41,937 nucleotides of DNA, from contig CAVIIX010000015.1 of the NCBI GenBank assembly GCA_963643225.1, positions 1 to 41,937 on the forward strand, written 5' to 3'. The position numbers were made by a program, and so were the translations under genes. Below are positions 24,120-32,494 of this stretch, piece by piece. Each line of letters opens with the position of its first letter. Position 1 is the stretch's first letter. The notes beneath the pieces are model-generated. The model did no database searches and had not been told where the DNA came from. It was given only the letters and a program-made list of their open reading frames with translations. Source of the DNA: UBA1258 sp963643225. Its GTDB lineage: Bacteria > Bacillota > Clostridia > Lachnospirales > Lachnospiraceae.

Positions 24120-25748
24120 CTAGCTAAATGGTTTATAATTTGATGCAAGCTTCTGTGCTACCTTTATGCCGTCCATTGCGGCGCTTGTGATGCCACCTGC
24201 ATATCCTGCGCCTTCCCCGCAGGGGTAAAGACCTATGCAGGAAACACTTTCAAAATCGTCATTTCTTAAAATTCTGACAGGGCTTGAGGTTCTTGATTCA
24301 ACCCCTGATACAATTACATGCTCGGATGCAAAGCCCGGAATTATTTTATTAAAATATTCCATGCCTTCGATTAAGGTTTTTGCTATTTCCTTTGGCAATA
24401 TTTCGGATACCCTGCAAAAAGAATAAATACCTTTAGTCTGAGGCGTAATCTTTAAATAATCCGCTAAATCGACATCATTTAAATTTATGTCCTCCAAAAC
24501 CTCAGCCTTAAAATCCCCGTAATGCTCTACAGGGATACAGCCGTTTGCAAGTAAATAGGCTTTTCTTTCTAAGGACCTCTGAAAATCTATACCCGCAAGC
24601 GGGTAATCGGATTCAAAATCCTCTTTATTAACGGTAACAACAATGGCGCTGTTTGCATTTTCTCCGTCACGTCCGGAATAACTCATGCCGTTAACACATA
24701 AATAGCCGTCCTCGCTCGAAGCATTAACAACGTATCCTCCCGGACACATACAGAAAGAATATACTCCTCTGCCATTTTTTGCTTTATAAGTAAGCTTATA
24801 GGAAGCCGGAGGTAAAAGTCTCATTACATCAGGATCTGAGGATAAAAGCGCATCATTTATCATCTTCTGCTTGTGTTCTACTCTTAAGCCTACGGCAAAA
24901 TCCTTCTGCTCTAATGAAATGCCTTTTTCATAAAGCATATTAAAGGTGTTTCTTGCACTGTGACCGATTGCAAGAATTACGTTTTCGGTATCTATATTAA
25001 TAAGACCATTAACAACAACACCGATTATTTTGCCTTGTGATATTCTTAGGTCCGTAACCTCTGCGTTAAATTTAAATTCTCCGCCGTTAGCTTCAATAGC
25101 TTCACGCATGGCTTTTACGATTTTTTTAAGTACATCTGTACCGATATGAGGCTTTGCATCATATAAAATTGATTCATCGGCTCCGAATTTAACGAAGGTT
25201 CTTAAAACCTCCTTGTTTCTTCCGCCTTTATCCTTCACAAGTGTATTAAGCTTACCGTCACTAAAGGTGCCGGCTCCACCTTCTCCAAATAAAACATTTG
25301 AATTTTCGCATAATTTACCGCCGTTAAAGAAATTTTCAACGGCTTCAGTTCTTGATTCCACGTCAAAGCCTCTTTCAAGAATTATAGGCTTATATCCATT
25401 TTGAGCAAGAAAATAGGCCGCAAATAAACCGCATGGACCGTCTCCCACGATAACAGGCCTGTTTATTAATGTCTTTGTGCCGGTTACTTCAAAAGAAAAT
25501 TTTTCAGGCTCATATTTTTTAATATCCGGATTATCTAAACGTCTTAAAACGCTGTCTTCATGCTTAACGTTAACAACTACACTTAAAACAATAAAAATAT
25601 CAGGCTTTCTACGGGCATCAACAGACATTTTTTCGATTTTAATATCGATAATGTCTTCAAGCATCACCTTTAAAGCATTGGCAGTTTTCCTTAAAAGTAA
25701 GCTTTCTGAAAAGCCCGGTTTAAGTTTTAACTGGTTAACAATTATCAT
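24120..25748 (-). CDS. Uncharacterised FAD-dependent dehydrogenase (COG2509 type)
   Basis: The 542-residue flavoprotein has a roughly 90-residue N-terminal domain (MIIVNQLKLKPGFSESLLLR onward, a ferredoxin-like fold in relatives), then an FAD-binding core: PVIVGDGPCGLFAAYFLAQNG (in part), RGFDVESRTEAVENFFNGG, FGEGGAGTFSDGKLNT and a late YPCGEGAGYAGGITSAAMDG. These match the large family annotated as FAD-dependent dehydrogenase or NAD(P)/FAD-dependent oxidoreductase in Firmicutes. The substrate is unknown. It is next to a second flavoprotein of a different family. Confidence 0.88.
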   Translation of the reverse strand: MIIVNQLKLKPGFSESLLLRKTANALKVMLEDIIDIKIEKMSVDARRKPDIFIVLSVVVNVKHEDSVLRRLDNPDIKKYEPEKFSFEVTGTKTLINRPVIVGDGPCGLFAAYFLAQNGYKPIILERGFDVESRTEAVENFFNGGKLCENSNVLFGEGGAGTFSDGKLNTLVKDKGGRNKEVLRTFVKFGADESILYDAKPHIGTDVLKKIVKAMREAIEANGGEFKFNAEVTDLRISQGKIIGVVVNGLINIDTENVILAIGHSARNTFNMLYEKGISLEQKDFAVGLRVEHKQKMINDALLSSDPDVMRLLPPASYKLTYKAKNGRGVYSFCMCPGGYVVNASSEDGYLCVNGMSYSGRDGENANSAIVVTVNKEDFESDYPLAGIDFQRSLERKAYLLANGCIPVEHYGDFKAEVLEDINLNDVDLADYLKITPQTKGIYSFCRVSEILPKEIAKTLIEGMEYFNKIIPGFASEHVIVSGVESRTSSPVRILRNDDFESVSCIGLYPCGEGAGYAGGITSAAMDGIKVAQKLASNYKPFS

Positions 25749-25766
25749 ACTATTCCCTCTTAAGGT

Positions 25767-26987
25767 CTACAAAGCTGCGGCTTTACCTGCAATTGCTCCT
25801 GTTGAAAAAGCCCATTGTAAATTATAGCCTCCGCACACTCCGTCTACGTTTATAAGCTCCCCTGTAATAAATAAGCCTTTATGTGACTTTGCTTCAAGGT
25901 CGGCGGTTAATTCCGAGGTTAACACACCACCTGCAGTTACCTGTGATGAATCAAAATCGTTTACACACAAAGGTGTAAGGCTTAATTCCTTAATATTTAA
26001 CAAGGCCTTTATAAGAATATCCTTATCAGCATCCTTAATTAACAGCTTAGGCTTTAAATTATTAATTTTAAGTATTTCAAATACAAGCTTTTTATTTACG
26101 ATTCCAGTAAATAATTCTTCCAGCGTTAAATCCGGGTGCAATAGCATTTTAGCTTCAAGAAAAGTCTTTAATTCATCTACGGATAATCCCGGCAGTAAAT
26201 CAATTATTATTTTAATTTTTTTCTTTTCATCTAAAGCACGGACTATAAAATGCGAAATCTGAAAGGATACAATTCCTGAAATTCCGTAATCCGTAAAAAG
26301 AATTTCGCCACACTCCTCCATTTTAAGCGTATCCTTATCAAAGGCTTTAATAATGCAGTCAGATCTGACACCTGAAATTGCTTTAAAATTAAGGCCCTCA
26401 CACTTTATCTGTGTTAAGGCAGGATAAAGCTTTGATATCTTTAGACCTAAAGACTTACACAAATCATAACCGTTAACAGTTTCCTTTTTAGATAATCCGG
26501 ATTTAGAGCCTGTGGAAATTATCACTTTATCAAATTCATAAGTGTTGTTGCCTTGAGTTTTTATGACATATTTGTCATTTTTATGCTTAATATCAATAAC
26601 TTCGCTTTCAGTATTAATGTTTATTGCTTTTTCTTTTTCAGCTAAAGCAATTCTTAATACATCAAGTACAGATGAAGCCTGTTCCGAATAAGGATAAACA
26701 TAATTATTTTTATCTTTAATCAATAAGCCTAAGCCTTTAAAGAAATTAATTAAATCTTCATTGGAAAATTTATTTAATATTTCATCAACAAAGGCTGCGT
26801 CTTCGCAGTAATAAAAGCCTGAGCCCATTTTCATATTGGTAAAATTGCATCGGCCGTTACCTGTAGCTAAGATTTTTTTGCCAATTCTATCTTTTTTTTC
26901 AAATAAAGTAACCTTCAAGCCGTTATCTGCCGCCATTAAAGCTGCCATTATACCGCTTGCGCCGCCACCTATTACAGCTACCTTCAT
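25767..26987 (-). CDS. HI0933/BaiN-family flavoprotein
   Basis: A 406-residue FAD protein of the YhiN/HI0933 (aminoacetone oxidase/BaiN-like) family. The dinucleotide fold is VAVIGGGASGIMAALMAA, followed by GKKILATGNGRCNFTNM, a family signature, and a C-terminal GELINVDGVCGGYNLQWAFS. BaiN was linked to bile-acid dehydroxylation in Clostridium scindens, but the family is broad and that role should not be assumed here. The ATG at 26987 is chosen: AGGAG (26993-26997) is 5 nt upstream and would overlap the alternative GTG at 26993. This site overlaps the stop of the upstream flippase gene. Confidence 0.88.
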   Translation of the reverse strand: MKVAVIGGGASGIMAALMAADNGLKVTLFEKKDRIGKKILATGNGRCNFTNMKMGSGFYYCEDAAFVDEILNKFSNEDLINFFKGLGLLIKDKNNYVYPYSEQASSVLDVLRIALAEKEKAININTESEVIDIKHKNDKYVIKTQGNNTYEFDKVIISTGSKSGLSKKETVNGYDLCKSLGLKISKLYPALTQIKCEGLNFKAISGVRSDCIIKAFDKDTLKMEECGEILFTDYGISGIVSFQISHFIVRALDEKKKIKIIIDLLPGLSVDELKTFLEAKMLLHPDLTLEELFTGIVNKKLVFEILKINNLKPKLLIKDADKDILIKALLNIKELSLTPLCVNDFDSSQVTAGGVLTSELTADLEAKSHKGLFITGELINVDGVCGGYNLQWAFSTGAIAGKAAAL

Positions 26988-26995
26988 AAGCACTC

Positions 26996-28645
26996 CTAAT
27001 TCATTAAATTAAGACGGTTTAAAATAGTATAAAGTCTGGTACCACCCGGGAATTTGATTAATTCTTCACGGGTAATTGCCTTTGTAAAAACTAAAAATGC
27101 CGCATAAACAACTGCACCGATACAGATATTTACTATAATTAAAATTCTTGAATAACCGCTTGAAGAAAATACCCTGTCTAAAAAGAATACAACTATTCCC
27201 ATCAGGGAAGCCGCAACAAAGGGCATCACAAAGGTTCTCTTTATTTCCTGTCTGTAGCCTAAAAGCTTTATAATCGAATATAAATTCAAGGCACACATAA
27301 ATAAAGCAAAGAAATTATTCGATAAAGCAACCGCATTAATATTCAAATTTGTAAATCTTAATAAGCAGTTTAATATGCACATGTGGAGCACAAGGGCTAT
27401 AAGACCATGAGTTATAGGCTTACTCATATGGCTCATACCCTGTAAAATGCCGTTTGTAAGGGTTGAAAAAGAAAAGAGCACAACACCTAAGGCACCAAAT
27501 CTTACAATTGTTGGAGCTACACTTCCTGTAGTTGAAAACAGAAAATACATTAAGGACGGAGCAAGTGCAAATAAACCGATTGCACAGGGGAAGGCAATCA
27601 TCATGGTAATTCTTATTACACTTTCGATTTTATGCTTTACATCCTCATAATTCTTTTTCTTCATGCCGCCGGAAATGGTTGGAACGGCGGAGGCGCCCAT
27701 AGCGTAGGCAAGGGCAATCGGTACATTAATAAGCACTAAATATTTACCTGAATAAATACCCCAGTTTGTGGTAGCTTCAAGGCCCCTTGAAATAGTAATG
27801 GTATTAAAAAAATAATGGTCTAAATAATTGGATACATTTGTAACGAATGAGCTTACGATAACCGGAATAACCGTAAGAATTAAATTTCTGTATATACTTA
27901 ATTTGGATTCATAGACATCTGTAGGATCTCTGTAAATCCTTTTCTTTAAAGTCTTTTCATTGTATTTATAAATAAAAATAATAAAAGCAAGACCTGCTAT
28001 TGCACCTGCAAGACAACCTAATGTGGCTCCGGCGGCGCCGTAAGCCTCCCTGTAATTTTCATTATGTAAAATTAAACCTACCTTTTCTCCGTACCCTGAT
28101 AAAAAATAAGCTGCAGCAATACCGATGCATACATAGAAAATCTGCTCTACAAGCTGAGACATGGCAGTAGGCACCATGTTACCCATGCCCTGAAAATAGC
28201 CCCTGAATACTGCCATGATGCACACAAAGAAAAGTGCCGGAGCAAGTACACGTAAAGCCAAATAACTCATAGGCTCACTTAAGGACCTTGATAAAAAGTC
28301 ACTGAAGATAAATACAAAGGCAGCTGCCAGTAGACCTATTGTCGAGGCAAATTTTAAAGCACACTTAAACACTCTGTCGGCATTTTTATATTCACCCTTT
28401 GAAACTCTTGCAGATACTAATTTAGAAACCGCAAGCGGAAGTCCGTATGCGGAAACTGAAATAGCAATGTTGTAAACGTCAAAGGCTGCAGAATAATAAG
28501 CATTGCCTACATCCCCGATAATATATGCAAGAGGAATTCTTTTGGCAAGTCCGAGTATGCGCACCAAAATGCCGGCAAGAGCAAGTATTCCTCCCTGCAC
28601 TATAAAATTATTAAATTTATTCTTTTCATGATTTTCAGAACCCAT
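26996..28645 (-). CDS. SpoVB/MurJ-type lipid flippase (MOP superfamily)
   Basis: A 549-residue polytopic protein of the polysaccharide-transport/SpoVB family, which includes MurJ (YtgP) lipid II flippases. It begins FIVQGGILALAGILVRILGLAKRIPL (in part), the typical amphipathic first helix, with VFRGYFQGMGNMVPTAMSQLVEQ in the middle and about 13-14 hydrophobic segments. Whether it flips lipid II in growth (MurJ role) or acts in spore cortex synthesis (SpoVB role) cannot be decided. It overlaps the ybeY stop by one base (TAATG). Confidence 0.88.
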   Translation of the reverse strand: MGSENHEKNKFNNFIVQGGILALAGILVRILGLAKRIPLAYIIGDVGNAYYSAAFDVYNIAISVSAYGLPLAVSKLVSARVSKGEYKNADRVFKCALKFASTIGLLAAAFVFIFSDFLSRSLSEPMSYLALRVLAPALFFVCIMAVFRGYFQGMGNMVPTAMSQLVEQIFYVCIGIAAAYFLSGYGEKVGLILHNENYREAYGAAGATLGCLAGAIAGLAFIIFIYKYNEKTLKKRIYRDPTDVYESKLSIYRNLILTVIPVIVSSFVTNVSNYLDHYFFNTITISRGLEATTNWGIYSGKYLVLINVPIALAYAMGASAVPTISGGMKKKNYEDVKHKIESVIRITMMIAFPCAIGLFALAPSLMYFLFSTTGSVAPTIVRFGALGVVLFSFSTLTNGILQGMSHMSKPITHGLIALVLHMCILNCLLRFTNLNINAVALSNNFFALFMCALNLYSIIKLLGYRQEIKRTFVMPFVAASLMGIVVFFLDRVFSSSGYSRILIIVNICIGAVVYAAFLVFTKAITREELIKFPGGTRLYTILNRLNLMN

Positions 28646-29154
28646 TAATCACTCTCTCTTGTAATGTTAAGTGACAATAAAATGTCTTCCTGTTTCTGTT
28701 CCATAATTTTTCTTTCGCCTTCTTCCATATGATCATAGCCACACAGATGCAAAAGGGAATGTGTAATCAAAAAAGCAATCTCTCTTTTAAATGAATGACC
28801 GTATTCCAAAGCCTGTGCATGTGCATGCTCTAAGGAAATCATAATGTCACCTAAGATTAAATCCTTTGTATCAGGATCAAAATATTCTGCTTCAGTGCCC
28901 TTTATAAAGGAAAAATCAGAAGGAAATTCAAAATCAATTGCAGGGAAGGATAAAACATCTGTAGACTTATCCATATTCCTGAATTCTTTATTTATTTCTC
29001 TAATTGTTGTATCATCCGTAAGAGTAAGATTAACATTTAAATCTTTAAAAGGAATATTCTCTTTTTTTATTAATTCATTAACTAATTCAGATAAAAGGTC
29101 TTCTACATTAAATTCTAAATTTTCTAAGGTTTCGTTCTCAACGTAAAAAGTCAT
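28645..29154 (-). CDS. ybeY: Endoribonuclease YbeY (rRNA maturation)
   Basis: YbeY is a zinc metalloprotein needed for 16S rRNA 3'-end maturation and ribosome quality control. The 169-residue protein has HSLLHLCGYDH with H132, H136 and H142, the H-x3-H-x5-H metal site, preceded by LGDIMISLE and STDVLSFP. Length is normal. It overlaps the degenerate HD gene by 17 nt. phoH-HD-ybeY order equals phoH-pgpH-ybeY of Bacillus. Confidence 0.96.
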   Translation of the reverse strand: MTFYVENETLENLEFNVEDLLSELVNELIKKENIPFKDLNVNLTLTDDTTIREINKEFRNMDKSTDVLSFPAIDFEFPSDFSFIKGTEAEYFDPDTKDLILGDIMISLEHAHAQALEYGHSFKREIAFLITHSLLHLCGYDHMEEGERKIMEQKQEDILLSLNITRESD

Positions 29155-30325
29155 AATACAGGGTTTCCTTAAGAATAATCTCTTTTATTAGTCTAAAGTC
29201 CTTTTGAGTCAAATCAGACTCAGAAAGTGTTTCATGCATAAAATTCTTTTCAAGTAAAGTATTAATAAGTTCTTCATAGTCAATCTTAATGTTTTTGTCT
29301 TTAGAAAAGGCGCTCATTAAGGCTAAAATGAATTTATCCGACAAATATACGATGCAGCTTTCTTTTGATACAAGGGGCTTACTTTTATCAAAAAAATCAA
29401 GTAAGCATTGAGCCGCTTCAGGAGGAAAATTATTGTCTAAAACAAATTCCTCGCATTTATTTTCGTCAAATTTAAAAACTGTCTTTATACGATGATAATA
29501 AGCAAGGTTTTTGGCTACATTTACATTACAGCCTATGGCATTAGCCATTCTTTCGGTAAGGTAGGCCGTATGAATCGAGCGGAAATATTCTTTAGGGGAA
29601 ATTTTCTTTAAGGCAATAAGTGCCCGGTATTCCTGATCGTTTAATTCAAGATATTTATCTCTGTAACGATTTGCCATTCTCTGGTTAAAATATTTAAGTA
29701 TAAGGAAAAGAGCAAGAGCATTAATTGCAATATTTACAATAGGCATAACAAACTGTTCAGCCGAAAGCTTTTCGTTTTCAAGTAAAACAAAGCCTGAAAT
29801 TTCAAGTAAAAATAAAAACATTTCAGAAATGAAAATCGAGCTTTTAACCTTAAAATTCTGATCGATATCCTGAAATACCAGAATTCCTATAAATGAAGCA
29901 AAAATATAAACTACAAAGGTAACAAGATTTCCGTCACAAAGAATACAGGAAAATACCAAAAGCCCTGTCACTGAATACATTGCTATAATTGCATTTGAAA
30001 AAAGCGAAAGTGAAACTCCTATAAATAAAAACACCCAGGCTGTTTTGTCTACAATTGGGAATAACAGGCTCAAAACAAGACACGCCGCATACACGATTAA
30101 AAATCTGTAAGGGTGCTCCTTATTATCATAATCAAGTCTGTTTAAATGATAGGAATAGTGATAAAAATACAAAAGTCCTAAAGAAAAAAGAATCGAAAAA
30201 ACACCGTTGCGTATAATCTCTCCCTGGGTTAAATCATATATTAAGCCAAAGAAAATTAAAAACAGCACGGTTATAAAAAGCATTATTAAGCTTGAAAATA
30301 TGAGGTCGTTTTTATTCTTTTTCAA
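29138..30325 (-). CDS. Degenerate PgpH-like membrane HD-domain protein
   Basis: At the place where Firmicutes usually encode PgpH (7TM-HD c-di-AMP phosphodiesterase, about 700 aa) lies a 395-residue protein. It has about seven membrane segments (residues 9-210) and a C-terminal HD-like domain (about 245-395). The large extracellular domain of PgpH is absent. The HD domain keeps one His (H252, RSIHTAYL) and a late Asp (D330, IVYLSDKF), but the HD doublet of YYHDIGK is YYHRIKT (H278, R279), and the HHGT motif is not found. The metal site should therefore not form. It may be a sensor or scaffold, or a decaying gene, although the frame is intact. It overlaps phoH by 4 nt (ATGA). Confidence 0.75.
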   Translation of the reverse strand: MKKNKNDLIFSSLIMLFITVLFLIFFGLIYDLTQGEIIRNGVFSILFSLGLLYFYHYSYHLNRLDYDNKEHPYRFLIVYAACLVLSLLFPIVDKTAWVFLFIGVSLSLFSNAIIAMYSVTGLLVFSCILCDGNLVTFVVYIFASFIGILVFQDIDQNFKVKSSIFISEMFLFLLEISGFVLLENEKLSAEQFVMPIVNIAINALALFLILKYFNQRMANRYRDKYLELNDQEYRALIALKKISPKEYFRSIHTAYLTERMANAIGCNVNVAKNLAYYHRIKTVFKFDENKCEEFVLDNNFPPEAAQCLLDFFDKSKPLVSKESCIVYLSDKFILALMSAFSKDKNIKIDYEELINTLLEKNFMHETLSESDLTQKDFRLIKEIILKETLYYDFLR

Positions 30326-31311
30326 TCCTTCTTAACCTGTCTTTTTAAATTTTTGTTTGTCTGTCTTTCTTCATAGGCCTCATAAGCCTTTACAATCTTT
30401 TGTACAAGAGGATGTCTAACAACGTCCTTGCTGGATAAATTGCAGATGGAAATTCCGTCAATTTTAGATAAAATCTTAACTGCAACATCAAGTCCGCTTG
30501 TTACAGTTTTAGGTAAATCCTTTTGCGTTGAGTCACCTGTAATAACAACCCTACTGCCAAAGCCGATACGGGTTAAAAACATCTTCATCTGGGCAGGGGT
30601 CGTATTCTGGGCTTCATCTAAAATTATGTAGGCATCATCCAGTGTACGTCCACGCATATAGGCTAAGGGTGCAACCTCAATTAAGCCCTTTTCCATGTTC
30701 TTTTGGAAGCCTTCAGCCCCCATAATCTGGTAAAGAGCATCATATAAAGGCCTTAAGTAAGGGTCTACCTTGCTCTGCAGGTCACCTGGTAAAAATCCCA
30801 ATTTTTCTCCTGCTTCTATTGCAGGGCGTGTAAGTATGATTTTGTTTACTTCGTTATTTTTAAAAGCGGTAATGGCCATTGCCATTGCAAGATAGGTTTT
30901 ACCGGTACCCGCAGGACCGATTCCAAACACCACCATGTCCTTTTTTAAGGCATCCACATAAGCCTTCTGTCCTAAGGTCTTAGGCTTAATTGGCTTCCCG
31001 TTTACAGTATGACAGATGACCTCTTTATCAATAATTTCAAGGGCATCAGTTTTGTTTTCTTTGGATAAAGAAATGGCGTAATCAACCTTCTGTTCTTCAA
31101 GGTCTGATTTGTCTGAAGTGACGGATTTAATAATCTGCTTAAGTAACCCTGAAGCGGCATTTACATTAGCTTCATCACCAATAATCTTAAGACCGCCGTT
31201 TCGATTAATCAGTGAAACCTGTAATTCCTTTTCGATTTTATCAAGATATTTATCATTCTGGCCGAAAAGAGTTCTTAACTCTTCCGTTGAAAATTCTATG
31301 GTTTTTTCCAT
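30322..31311 (-). CDS. phoH: PhoH-family ATPase
   Basis: A cytosolic P-loop ATPase of the PhoH/PhoL type, thought to be an RNA helicase-like factor working with YbeY in RNA processing. In its 329 residues a small N-terminal domain is followed by the ATPase: GPAGTGKT (132-139), ILTRPAIEAGEKLGFLPGD, Walker B IILDEAQ (DEAQ 232-235), and VVITGDSTQKDLP. The C-terminus is basic (NLKRQVKKD). The context phoH-(pgpH)-ybeY is conserved in Firmicutes. Confidence 0.95.
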   Translation of the reverse strand: MEKTIEFSTEELRTLFGQNDKYLDKIEKELQVSLINRNGGLKIIGDEANVNAASGLLKQIIKSVTSDKSDLEEQKVDYAISLSKENKTDALEIIDKEVICHTVNGKPIKPKTLGQKAYVDALKKDMVVFGIGPAGTGKTYLAMAMAITAFKNNEVNKIILTRPAIEAGEKLGFLPGDLQSKVDPYLRPLYDALYQIMGAEGFQKNMEKGLIEVAPLAYMRGRTLDDAYIILDEAQNTTPAQMKMFLTRIGFGSRVVITGDSTQKDLPKTVTSGLDVAVKILSKIDGISICNLSSKDVVRHPLVQKIVKAYEAYEERQTNKNLKRQVKKD

Positions 31312-31318
31312 TTTTCAC

Positions 31319-31798
31319 CTATTTATGATATGGTTCACCGGCATTAATTTTAAATGCCCTGTATATCTGTTCAAGCACAATTACCCGCATCAGCTGATGC
31401 GGGAAAGTAAATGATGAAAAGCTTAAAGAAAGCCTGGACTTTTGTTTAATTGACGTATCGAGTCCCAAAGACCCTCCTATAACAAAAGCTATGGAATTAA
31501 ATCCGCTTAAAGTAATATCTTCTATCTTTTTGGCAAAAGAAAAACTGTCAAAATCCTTACCTTCTATTTCAAGCGTTACAAGGTAGTCCGTATCCTTAAT
31601 TTTAGAAAGGATACGGTCTCCTTCTTTCTTTAATATTAAATTTACCTCAGTTTCTAAGGCTTTGTCGATAGTCTTTTCATCCGGCACTTCGATTATTTCA
31701 AGAGTACAGAATTTTGAAAGTCTTTTGGAATATTCAGCTAAAGCATCCCTGTAAAACTTTTCTTTAACCTTACCGACACAGATAATTTTAATTTTCAT
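31319..31798 (-). CDS. rlmH: 23S rRNA (pseudouridine-1915-N3)-methyltransferase
   Basis: RlmH is a SPOUT methyltransferase acting on pseudouridine 1915 in helix 69 of 23S rRNA, a site made by RluD-type enzymes. From the ATG at 31798 the protein is 159 residues, the standard family length. It has IKIICVGKVKEKFYRDALAEY at the N-terminus (in part) and the trefoil-knot motifs FVIGGSLGLD, FTFPHQLMRVIVLEQIYRAF and GEPYHK. The longer frame from 31816 would add six atypical residues. The start overlaps the upstream zinc-ribbon gene by 11 nt. Confidence 0.96.
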   Translation of the reverse strand: MKIKIICVGKVKEKFYRDALAEYSKRLSKFCTLEIIEVPDEKTIDKALETEVNLILKKEGDRILSKIKDTDYLVTLEIEGKDFDSFSFAKKIEDITLSGFNSIAFVIGGSLGLDTSIKQKSRLSLSFSSFTFPHQLMRVIVLEQIYRAFKINAGEPYHK

Positions 31799-32480
31799 CC
31801 AATATGTCGCCTGCAAATCTGTCTACAACATAAAAAGAAAAACCGGGCTCTAAATCAGGGAAGGCTTCATTAACATCATTAACTACAGTTTCAGACAAAT
31901 TAAGATAAAGCGTTTCATAATCCTCTGATTCCTTGTTTAGAGAATATTCACCCAAGGCTTTTTTATTCTCAATAAATTCAAGTATTTTCTGAATTGCTTC
32001 CTTTTCCTTTAAAACCAAAGGCTTTAAAGCATTTGCTTTTGTAATGGAATTTTTACCGCATACCAAAAACACAAAGAAAAGTAAGCCCATTACAGTGTAC
32101 ATTAATATGGCAAAAAAGCCGGATAATGGGAAATTTAAAACACCTACTGCTCCAAGTATTAAAACTAAAGCACCGATAAAGCCACAGGCAAGCAATACAC
32201 CTGCACCGGATTTGTATTCTGTAAAGCGTTCCTCCTTAGATTTATAAACAGGGGCTTCCTTAATTTTTTTTATGCGTTCAAGCATCTCAAGCTGTTCTTC
32301 CTCAGAAGGAATTTCATCAAGATAAGGATTTACGATGCTTTCAATATCCTCTTTGGAAAATTCCTGAATGCTTTTTGGAACACTTTCTTCTTCAAGCGCT
32401 TCTACCAGATCACATTTACAATCAGGACAAACCGTACATCCCTTTACATATTCTAATTTACAATTAGGACACCATGGCAT
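31788..32480 (-). CDS. Zinc-ribbon membrane protein, unknown function
   Basis: I do not recognise a named function. The 230-residue product begins with a compact zinc ribbon: C4-P-N-C7 and C18-P-D-C21 with extra C15 and C23. A charged segment (25-90, rich in E and K) follows, then two membrane helices (about 92-115 and 121-141) and a cytosolic helical tail (145-230). Both ends should be cytoplasmic. The Asp/Glu-rich linker and ribbon suggest a protein- or nucleic-acid-contact role. It lies between nfnL (14 nt gap) and rlmH (overlap). Confidence 0.7.
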   Translation of the reverse strand: MPWCPNCKLEYVKGCTVCPDCKCDLVEALEEESVPKSIQEFSKEDIESIVNPYLDEIPSEEEQLEMLERIKKIKEAPVYKSKEERFTEYKSGAGVLLACGFIGALVLILGAVGVLNFPLSGFFAILMYTVMGLLFFVFLVCGKNSITKANALKPLVLKEKEAIQKILEFIENKKALGEYSLNKESEDYETLYLNLSETVVNDVNEAFPDLEPGFSFYVVDRFAGDILDEN

Positions 32481-32494
32481 ATTGCACCTCCGTA

